DNA of 64,000 nt. Origin: Rhipicephalus microplus. Its lineage: Eukaryota; Arthropoda; Arachnida; Ixodida; Ixodidae. The stretch spans positions 197,626,491 through 197,690,490 of the forward strand of contig NC_134702.1 of NCBI RefSeq assembly GCF_043290135.1, in the 5' to 3' direction. The notes under the pieces are model-generated. The model was not told where the DNA came from, ran no database searches, and worked only from the letters and a program-made list of their open reading frames with translations. A program made the position numbers and the translations under genes. Of this stretch, positions 57,298 through 64,000 are shown in pieces (within the stretch, counting starts at the first letter, position 1; each line of letters begins with the position of its first letter).

Positions 57298-57738
57298 GAT
57301 GTCGAATTTGGCATATGTGGAGCTAGTGAAACATCTGCGAGTGCGCTATGAGCGTAGCATGTAGTCATAGTTTGCATGACACGCTTGTCATCATTAGCAT
57401 GTTTGGTCGTTTCTTTTACCTTCGTTGTCCAATCACGTCCCATAATACCAAATTTGGTGCAAGTGTAGCTAATGAAACGGCCGCCAGAGCATCATGAGCG
57501 TAGCATGTAGTGATGTTGTTACATGACACACATCTCATGTTTATCGTGTTTGCAACAGTCCCATACCCTCGTCATTGTTTAGGTACCATGACACCCAATT
57601 TTGTAGATGTGAAACTAGCGAAACAACCGCGAGCGCACCATGAGCGTGGCGTTTAGTCATGACTAGTCTCAACATAAAGATCATCACAAGCATGTCTTCA
57701 TTTCAACGTTAGGGTCTGTCACTTATGCTCGCCATGCA

Positions 57739-59070
57739 GTGCACCTGGTATGTCATAAAATGGTATGTCATACCATACCAGTTTTGGAAAAAGTCAAAAT
57801 GTCAAAGACAGGGCACGGCGGCACTGCCAGGATGCAACACCTCAACCCGTTTGTTTATCTACCGCAGATATTCGGCGTTCTGCTGCTCGCACAAGCAAGA
57901 GGCGAAGTACCGGCTCTGCTATCTGGATACGACGGCGCACCACTTCCAAGCCATCAAGCGCATCATGTGCGCATTGCGCACTTGGAATCTACGCTCGACG
58001 ATTTGCCTGGAAACAGGCCTGCCTCGGTGACTTCATGCGCCGACGCTGATCGCCACAACGTGAAGACGGCGCTGCTGGCAGACTGGAGTGGTATAAAGAC
58101 TGGACACCCCTTGACTCAAGCCACAGGGTACGGCGGCACTGCCAGGATGCAACACCTCAACCCGTTTGGTTATCTACCGCAGGTGAGCAGGCGTTCTGAC
58201 AAATGTATTCGTTCAAATTACCTATGCCTAATAGTTCTGCCGTGCCCTAGGCAGATTTGTGCCCTATGGAGTGACATGTGTACCTGTATCAAGGAATTAC
58301 TGTTGCTCAGTGGCGACATTGAAACAAACCCGGGACCTGATATGAACAAGATCATGAAACAGCTTCAAGTAAATGTAGATGACATAAAAGAAATAAAAGA
58401 AGAACGTTTCAAATCTGTTGAAGCAAAACTTGAACAAGTTACGTTACTGGAAAACAAGATCACGTCTTGTGTCTCCCAAGTAACCAACCTTCAAAAAACC
58501 GTTCAATACTTGGAGTTGAAAATAGACGACTTAGAAAACCGGTCTAGAAGGTCAAACTTACTTGTGTATGGCGTACCGGAGGAAGCAGACGAACACCCCG
58601 AAACTCTCGAACAAACCATAAGTGAGCAGATACTTAAGAACATACTAAAGATCAAACCCATTCCAATAGAAAGAATCCACAGGATAGGAAAACAAAACGC
58701 TCAAAAACCTAGACCAGTGATGCTGAAACTCCTCGACTTCCGAGACAAAGTAACCATTCTTAGAAACTGCACGAAACTAAAGGGCACCACTTTCTCTGTT
58801 GGAGAGGACTTCTCAAATAGAGTAAGATACATCAGAAAAATGCTCTGGCAAGTTGCAAAAACCAAAAAAGAAGCCGGAGACAAAATATTTCTGGTCTATG
58901 ACAAGTTAAAAGTGAATGAAGATCTGTACCGATGGGATGACGATACAAATGATATTGTGCTCGTAAGCGCTGGCCGTCACACCATTAACCATGAAAAAAA
59001 CGACGAAGCGGAAGCATCAGGCGAGCCACAACGCCGCAGCCAACGAAAGAAATCACATTTCTTACCATAA
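57739..59070 (+). CDS. LINE D ORF1 protein with 2A-like motif, coiled coil and RRM-type core
   Basis: The frame is open for 443 codons, but its first 22 codons lie before the LINE and the early part overlaps the 5' repeats, so the real start is probably ATG 58276 (residue 180): MCTCIKELLLLSGDIETNPGP. The 2A-like motif ends at the Gly-Pro junction, residues 199-200. Downstream come a coiled coil (about residues 205-265), ENRSRRSNLLVYGVPEE and an RRM-like fold (residues about 270-330) with a basic C-terminal domain to about 420, the layout of L1-type ORF1 nucleic-acid chaperones. No stop or frameshift. It would coat LINE RNA in cytoplasmic particles. Confidence 0.88.
   Translation: MHLVCHKMVCHTIPVLEKVKMSKTGHGGTARMQHLNPFVYLPQIFGVLLLAQARGEVPALLSGYDGAPLPSHQAHHVRIAHLESTLDDLPGNRPASVTSCADADRHNVKTALLADWSGIKTGHPLTQATGYGGTARMQHLNPFGYLPQVSRRSDKCIRSNYLCLIVLPCPRQICALWSDMCTCIKELLLLSGDIETNPGPDMNKIMKQLQVNVDDIKEIKEERFKSVEAKLEQVTLLENKITSCVSQVTNLQKTVQYLELKIDDLENRSRRSNLLVYGVPEEADEHPETLEQTISEQILKNILKIKPIPIERIHRIGKQNAQKPRPVMLKLLDFRDKVTILRNCTKLKGTTFSVGEDFSNRVRYIRKMLWQVAKTKKEAGDKIFLVYDKLKVNEDLYRWDDDTNDIVLVSAGRHTINHEKNDEAEASGEPQRRSQRKKSHFLP
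57805..58183 (+). repeat. LINE D 5' region with partial tandem duplication
   Basis: A block of about 49 bp (CGGCGGCACTGCCAGG ... TTATCTACCGCAG) occurs at 57816-57864 and again at 58131-58179 with one difference, 315 bp apart. LINE promoters are often built from such 5' monomers. After the second block comes GTGAGC, making CAG|GTGAGC, a good splice donor; after the first comes ATATTC. Confidence 0.7.
58276..58338 (+). other. 2A-like ribosome-skipping peptide at the ORF1 N-terminus
   Basis: Encodes MCTCIKELLLLSGDIETNPGP... with the signature D-I-E-x-N-P-G-P (58315-58338) preceded by a Leu-rich stretch. In known 2A peptides the ribosome fails to form the last Gly-Pro bond and releases the upstream peptide. 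N-terminal 2A in APE-type LINEs has been described in other animals; activity here is inferred from the motif only. Confidence 0.8.
58995..59001 (+). promoter_or_regulatory. Candidate -1 frameshift heptamer A AAA AAC in ORF1
   Basis: In ORF1 phase the sequence reads gaA AAA AAC. The -1 frame, which becomes ORF2, has a TGA directly before (58992-58994) and is open from here on, overlapping the ORF1 end by 76 nt. Any downstream structure is untested. A-rich sequence makes chance a real alternative. Confidence 0.4.
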
Positions 59071-60454
59071 ACACTCGCAGCATGCTTCCAAAATTAGTAC
59101 CGCTTGAATCCTTACTTCTTGGAATTGAACCTGACTTCGTAGCTTTGACAGAAACGTGGCTGACAAATGAGATAAAGGATTTTGAGGTAACACCCCCCAA
59201 CTACGTCATCATTCGTAAAGATAGGCAGACACGCGGGGGAGGTGTGGCCATCATACTTAAAAAAGAGCTTTCCTTTGAAATACTTCCTGAGGTAATCGGA
59301 GTCGAGGCAATATTTTGCAAGCTTCTCTTCACTTCTCGCCCAGTATTTGTTGGCTGCGTTTATCGCAGCCCATCTTCAGACAAGGATAGCTTGCAGGCAT
59401 TGCACACGTATATGCATCGGTATGTTCTCGGAGCCAGGCTAATTTTGCTCGGCGACTTTAACTTACCCGATATAAACTGGCAAACAATGCAGTACAACAG
59501 CGCATGCGCGGATACGCTCATTGACATCATGTTGACATTTAATCTGTCCCAAATCGTAAAACAGCCTACCCGTATCCAAGGGTGCTGTTCTAATATACTC
59601 GACCTGGTGTTCTCAAGTGATCATTTTCCCGCTGATAATGCAAAGGTTGAAATTCTTGAGGGCATATCAGACCACGAAGTTATTCAGGGCTCCGTTTCTA
59701 TAGTTGACATCCATATACCGTCCAACTCTTTTTCTGTCTATCTTGACTTTAACCATGCCGATGACACCAGTATACTTGATCTTCTTTTCCATGAACTTGC
59801 TTCATTTGAACTACTTGCGAATGATCCAAACACAAATGTGGAAATACTATGGGCAAGCTTCAAATCAGTCGTAACACATTGCGTTCTTAACTTTGTGCCA
59901 TCTAAAACAAAGAAAACACGAAAACATAATCCCTGGATAACGCGTGAAATTATTCATTGCAAGCGTAAAGTAAAGCGCCTCAGAAAAACTTTGAAGGCAA
60001 AACCTACTCCGCGAATTCAGAACAAGTTGAGTCAAGCAATTACTAAGATGAAATTCCAAATAAAAATGTCCAAAGCAAACTATTTTACAAGTACGCTACC
60101 CAACTTTTTGAAAACGTCTCCCCAGAACTTCTCGAACTACCTTAATCCCAAAAACCGTATTAGGCCCGCGGCCCCGGAAGAAAGCAAAGATAAAGCAAAC
60201 TCGCTAAATAACTATTTCCAATCTGTTTTCACGATTGATGATGGAAATGTGCTTGATGTTGACATTTGAAACACCCGACATATTGAACCACTTGTTGTGA
60301 CAGAGTCCGGAGTGCTTACTTTGTTGTTAAAATTAGATACTAAGAAGGGTGCTAGTCCCGATAACTTGCCAAATGAATTTCTTAGGCGATATGCTGAATG
60401 TGTAGCCAAATACTTGTGTATACTTTTCAATAAGTCCCTATTAACCTGTTCCCT

Positions 60455-60691
60455 GCCCCGCCGCGGTGGTCTAGTGGCTAAGGTACTCGGCTGCTGACCC
60501 GCAGGTCGCGGGTTCAAATCCCGGCTGCGGCGGCTGCATTTCCGATGGAGGCGGAAATGTTGTAGGCCCGTGTACTCAGATTTGGGTTCACGTTAAAGAA
60601 CCCCAGGTGGTCAAAATTTCCGGAGCCCTCCACTACGGCGTCTCTCATAATCATATGGTGGTTTTGGGACGTTAAACACCACAAATCAATC
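60455..60691 (+). mobile_element. tRNA-derived SINE (Ruka-like), copy 7, full length, plus strand
   Basis: The cleanest copy: head GCCCCGCCGCGGTGGTCTAG, box A TGGTCTAGTGG (60467-60477), box B GGTTCAAATCC (one change from GGTTCGAATCC), body, and a tail ending CACAAATCAATC. A perfect 12-bp target-site duplication AACCTGTTCCCT is at 60443-60454 and 60692-60703. It interrupts the LINE D RT. Confidence 0.97.
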
Positions 60692-62039
60692 AACCTGTTC
60701 CCTCCCCCAAGAGTGGAAAATCGCAAAAGTTGCTGCTGTTCATAAATCTGGTAGCGAAGCTGACCCTTCAATTTTCAGACCCATCTCACTAACCAGCACA
60801 ACTTGCAAACTACTGGAACACATTATTCTTAAAGATCTAACGTTGTACCTTGAACAGAATCACATCTTATTGCCACAACAACACGGTTTTCGCAAAGGAC
60901 TATCTACAGTTACCCAACTGGTTGATCTGATTCACGACATCTCCCTTAATGTAGACTGTACAAAACAAACTGATTTAATTCTATTAGATTTCTCAAAGGC
61001 GTTTGATCGGGTGCCACACAAAAAACTTATAAAAAAATTAGAAGCAACGATAGGCGCAGGCCCACTTAGTGACTGGATCGACAATTATCTGAGTAACCGA
61101 ACACAGTATGTGCAAGTCAATCGCGAAAGTTCTTCCATAGCCAACGTTACGTCAGGTGTACCGCAGGGCAGTGTTTTGGCCCCCATTTTATTTTTGATCT
61201 TCATTAATGATTTACCTGCTGGCATTGGTGTTAATGTGAGGCTTTTCGCTGATGATTGTCTACTTTACCAGGAAATAAATGCCCCAGAAGATCATGTAAA
61301 ACTGAACAATGCCTTGCAGTTCATATCTAAGTGGTGTGCTCTTTGGCAAATGACCCTGAATGTTAAAAAATCTGCTCTCTTGAGGATAACAAGAAAAAAG
61401 CAAGTATCTGAATTTGTTTACGTTATAAATAACTCTCCACTTCCGGTAGTGACTCAACACAAATATCTAGGTTTAACTTTAACGCAAGATTTTAGATGGG
61501 ATATCCACGTTAGTCATGTCACATCAGCTGCATTAAAACGGCTGTTTTTCCTTCGTAGAAGTCTCGCTTCCGCGCCACCTGAAACGAAACTTCTAGCCTA
61601 CAAAGCATTCTTCAGACCTGTCTTAGAATATGCGAACGTCGCGTGGTTTCCCTTTACAAACAATCTCATAAATGCCCTAGAACGAATACAACGAAAAGCG
61701 ATAAGATTTGTGTATAACAAGTACAGAATAACTGACTCACCCACAGAACTTTTAAAAAAAGCAGGTCTCTTAACAATAAAACACCGCGCTAAACTGGCAC
61801 GTCAGAAATTCCTATATCAGTTAGTTCACCAACAGCTTAACATTGACAGTTCAAAGTACATGTCATTTAAAGAAACAAGTCCAACGCGACAAAAGCATTC
61901 TCAGACACTTAATGAATATCAGTGCCGGACGGACTGTCTGAAATATTGTTTTTTTCCACTAGCGATTCACGAGTGGAATAACTTGCCAATCTGTATAACA
62001 AACAGTCAATCATTGGAAACTTTTTCATCTCTGCTTTAA

Positions 62040-62328
62040 TGTTGTTTATTGTCTTCAGAACTGACGAACCCTGTTTTTTTCTTGTCCACTGTTTGAAGTG
62101 CTCACTTTTCTTTTTTCAGTGCTAGTTGGATTTGATGTCCTATGCTACTGAATGTATTTTAGTGGTACAGATGTAGTCATCAAATGTATTTCTGTCGGCT
62201 TTGTCTCACTCGTTATTATAATATTTCAGTGAGTACCCTCTGTATAATCTTGCCCTTTCACAATGTATGTGCCCTTCCTGCAATAATCCCTATTGGGATT
62301 GGCAGTATATGTAAATAAATAAATGAAT
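62040..62328 (+). other. LINE D 3' UTR and tail
   Basis: Ends CAATAATCCCTATTGGGATT, a short stem, then GGCAGTATATGTAAATAAATAAATGAATAA. The GGCAGTATATGTAAATAAAT end resembles GACAGTATTTTGTAAATAAAT of LINE B (minus sense), which suggests a common RT recognition end. Confidence 0.75.
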
Positions 62329-62336
62329 AAATGTCA

Positions 62337-62775
62337 TGTTAATGAAACCATCACAATGCAGGAATACCTTGAAAAGTAAATCATGACACGCATAACATAC
62401 ATGTAATAATTTTCCTGTTATGAGCAGTCAATTATGCTTTTCACACAGTCATGTTATGCTTTACGAATTTTGGTATTGATACCATTATTAAGACAGCCAA
62501 AAGAGCTAAAACTAGTAGGCGGCAAAACAGATAGACAGACAGACAGACACAGACAGACAGACAGACGGACAGACGGACAGACGGACGGACGGACGGACGG
62601 ACGGACGGACGGACGGACAGACGGACAGACGGACGGATGGACGGATGGACGGATGGACGGACGGACGGACGGACGGACGGACGGACGGACGGACAGACGG
62701 ACAGACGGACAGATAGACACGCTCAAAGTCGCCAAAGTTTCCTTAGAAATGCTTCGCATTTACAAAACGAGTTAT
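62337..62775 (+). mobile_element. Composite element, plus copy, microsatellite end
   Basis: After the LINE the composite element resumes: TGACACGCATAACATACATG, the GGTATTGATACCATTAT box (62471-62487), TAGGCGGC, the ACAG/ACGG array, then GCTCAAAGTCGCCAAAG and a perfect hairpin AAATGCTTCGCATTT (62747-62761). Each of these marks occurs in the same order on the minus strand at 11655-11935, which defines the family and its terminal part. Confidence 0.75.
62527..62717. repeat. ACAG/ACGG microsatellite
   Basis: About 190 bp of ACAG units at both edges and mostly ACGG (with GGAT variants) in the centre. The Asp-Gly-Arg-Thr run read through it, and its minus-strand Pro-Ser-Val run, are repeat translations. 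Confidence 0.97.
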
Positions 62776-63159
62776 TGCCTTCTTCTGCAATACTCAAGGA
62801 CATGCGCAAGCACTATTTCGACAGTGCGGCCCACGTTGGTATTAGGAAACACATAGCCACGTGCCTTCAGAACAAAATGTAATATTAAATAAATAAAAAA
62901 TGGGATTGGGCAATACGAGCCACTGCAGGTCGCTATACATGTTGTCTCAAGAAACCTGTGCAATAATATTTGAAGTTCACAGAAAGAAAGCATGTGCGAG
63001 CTATCTAAGTTGTTTTTTTTACGGTGGCAAAAGGCATCATTACATGTTTCAAACAGTATTTAATGTAGTAAATATATAAATAAAAACATTTACCTTTTTA
63101 AACATTGAAAGAACTCTTCAAGTCAAATGGGTGAATTCAAGGTCTTCTTGGGAATAGCC
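62776..63159. other. Unassigned region
   Basis: AT-rich DNA with no gene or repeat match; lies between the composite element end and the I-type LINE fragment. Confidence 0.5.
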
Positions 63160-63582
63160 CATAGCCACATTCGAAGTTTTAAACGCAGATGCTTGTGATC
63201 ATTGCAGCAGCGATGAAACGATGAAGCACGTTCTCTTTCACTAGCCGTGCTACAGCGTGCAAAGACGGCTGCTGGCTGCTGCGTTAGCTCGCCTTAACGG
63301 CAGAGTCTTGTCAGAACAGTCAAAGCTTGAAACCCGACATGATTTCTCTTCGCACAAAAAATCACATAATGCCTTATTGAATTTTTTGCGTGATAGTGGC
63401 CTACTGAAAAGGCTATGCATACCCGCACACATTTTCTTTTTAGGGCACCTATTTTGCTCTTGGCTTTCTTTCTCATCTTACTTACCCTTTCTCTTAGTGC
63501 AGGTTAGCAAGCCGGATACACCAGTTTTTGGTCAACCTCCCTGATTTTTTGTCATTTTATTGTTTCTCTCTCTTTCTCTTGA
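63160..63582 (+). mobile_element. I-clade LINE fragment, copy 2 (C-terminus and 3' end)
   Basis: Plus strand. It encodes ADACDHCSSDETMKHVLFH, one TAG (63242-63244), then YSVQRRLLAAALARLNGRVL and ALLNFLRDSGLLKRL, aligning with the C-terminus of the I LINE at 18135-18437. The 3' UTR has GGTTAGCAAGCCGGAT and AACCTCCCTG, matching the minus-sense GGGTAGCAAACCAGAT and AACCTCCCGG near 17450, and ends with a CT-rich tail (63564-63582). A second, related I-type family member, 5'-truncated. Confidence 0.82.
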
Positions 63583-63589
63583 AAGGCAG

Positions 63590-63905
63590 ACACTGGTAAT
63601 CAATGGGTAGCGATGAAGTCTGGATAATTTAGCTGGTGAAGTAGAAACCGATGCGCGAGACAGCGCATCTATCATTTATTTGAAAACGCCCTGTTTCCCC
63701 GCATTGGGGAAAGAGGAAAAGCGAGCGTCAATAATTGGCATCAAAGCAAAGTGTCTAGTTTGATGGTTAATGTCGCCGAGGGAAGCAATGCCTTCATTGA
63801 TAGAGTTTTCGAAGTGAATAGTAGCTGTGCTGTTAGGTGCGTCGGTTTTGGTTTCCCCTACCAAATCGGCAAGATTTCATCGCTGCGCGGTGATTACCAG
63901 AGGCC
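63590..63905. repeat. Imperfect inverted repeat pair, about 66 bp arms
   Basis: The left arm (CTGGTAATCAATGGGTAGCGATGAA, in two pieces, on to about 63655) pairs with the reverse complement of about 63838-63902 (TTCATCGCTGCGCGGTGATTACC at 63876-63898), roughly 65-70% by eye. The 180-bp centre has a minus-strand frame without a known domain. It could be a MITE-like foldback or an old inverted duplication. Confidence 0.4.
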
Positions 63906-64000
63906 GTCTTACGAACATCTGAAAGTAGCTATGGACCATTCGCACGAAGGACTTGAATTTGCCCATTCGATTTGTCCGGTTGTATCCACTTTTTATAAAG

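Larger units (their letters stand above)
56322..57804 (+). repeat. Satellite arm of the composite element, plus copy
   Basis: Tandem units of about 145-155 bp marked by AGCTAGCGAAACGGCC, ATGAGCGTAGCATGTAGT, CATGACACGCATATCATG and CCAAATTTGGTAT. Unit marks are at about 56338, 56493, 56831, 57327, 57472 and 57618; the larger gaps are explained by inserts (LINE tail 56628-56820, T-rich stretch about 56905-56990, SINE 57054-57297). The arm continues after LINE D at 62329-62775. A perfect 24-bp palindrome lies at 56337-56393. Confidence 0.75.
58995..62039 (+). pseudogene. LINE D ORF2: endonuclease and RT, broken by TGA and a SINE
   Basis: The first ATG is 59082, yet the conserved first endonuclease strand (FLTINTRSM) starts at 59058 before it, so entry upstream of the ATG is likely. 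Endonuclease: ALTETWLTN, GGGVAII, GDFNLPDINW, NILDLVFSSD, GISDHEV. TGA at 60267-60269 interrupts the linker. The first RT box (GASPDNLPNEFL) lies before the SINE and the rest after it: QHGFRKGLSTVTQL, LDFSKAFDRVPHKK, GVPQGSVLAPILF, FADD (61245-61256), YKYLGLTL, LEYANVAWF. SINE plus duplicated target is 249 bp, so the phase is kept on both sides. Otherwise intact to TAA 62037-62039. Confidence 0.9.
57805..62328 (+). mobile_element. Near full-length two-ORF CR1/L2-group LINE (LINE D)
   Basis: A 5' region with a partial tandem duplication, ORF1 with a 2A-like motif, ORF2 with endonuclease and RT, a 3' UTR (62040-62310) ending ATAATCCCTATTGGGATT and an AAAT-type tail. A possible 8-bp target-site duplication AAATGTCA is at 57797-57804 and 62329-62336. 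It is inserted in the composite element and itself carries a SINE (60455-60691). The 2A motif, FADD active site, lack of RNase H and 3' hairpin suit the CR1/L2/Rex1 group. Confidence 0.9.

Noticed and set aside
60455..60560. Functional tRNA gene
   Set aside because: The pol III boxes belong to the SINE head; no acceptor stem or 3' half of a tRNA follows, and the same sequence is repeated seven times.
62434..62882. Asp-Gly-Arg-Thr repeat proteins and the minus-strand Pro-Ser-Val repeat protein
   Set aside because: Translations of the ACAG/ACGG microsatellite; every frame stays open because the unit has no stops.

Overview
This 64 kb window is eukaryotic and consists almost entirely of transposable elements and their debris. 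The best organism guess is a hard tick (Ixodida, probably a metastriate). The main reason is a roughly 240-bp tRNA-derived SINE present in at least seven copies. It has RNA polymerase III box A (TGGTCTAGTGG) and box B (GGTTCGAATCC) and a TGAT-repeat tail, and it matches what I remember of the tick Ruka SINE. No bacterial operon, rRNA or functional-looking tRNA gene is visible. The taxonomic call is memory-based inference, because no search could be run.

Layout. 1-898 is a GC-rich LTR-like block, followed by a decayed LINE on the minus strand (about 1110-3150). 3150-8177 is unassigned. Then come a SINE and a 5'-truncated RTE/BovB-type LINE end (8662-9439). From about 10.9 to 22.4 kb there is a nested stack: dispersed repeat X holds a microsatellite- and satellite-bearing element (11649-20690). 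That element contains a complete Ty3/gypsy element (12005-17255) and an I-type LINE fragment (17394-19799), and the I LINE contains a second RTE fragment (17479-18032). 22.5-26.0 kb is a decayed gypsy element, capped by a CR1-like LINE (26.0-28.6 kb). 29655-34354 is a long-LTR gypsy-type element with a 4-bp target-site duplication and an internal deletion that joins gag remnants to integrase remnants. 36.5-44.7 kb holds two more decayed gypsy pol regions in the same orientation.

44.7-52.9 kb is the least repetitive part. It contains short open frames with plausible splice sites, two of them in compatible phase (45576-45695 and 50633-50802), and may be part of a host gene of unknown function. 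52.9-55.2 kb is an L1/Tx1-type LINE interrupted by an insert with 54-bp coding repeats. 55.2-56.3 kb is another CR1-like fragment. 56.3-57.8 kb and 62.3-62.8 kb are two halves of a satellite plus ACAG/ACGG-microsatellite element. They are split by an almost full-length two-ORF LINE (57805-62328), and that LINE is itself split by a SINE.

How the parts work. Only the gypsy element at 12005-17255 looks capable of autonomous activity: its LTRs are identical, gag and pol are open, and protease, RT and integrase motifs are intact. The LINE at 57805-62328 has an intact ORF1 carrying a 2A-like ribosome-skipping motif (GDIETNPGP). Its ORF2 is broken once by a TGA and once by the SINE. The SINEs presumably depend on LINE machinery supplied in trans. 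Both the intact gypsy and this LINE have a classical -1 slippery heptamer exactly where the second frame opens.
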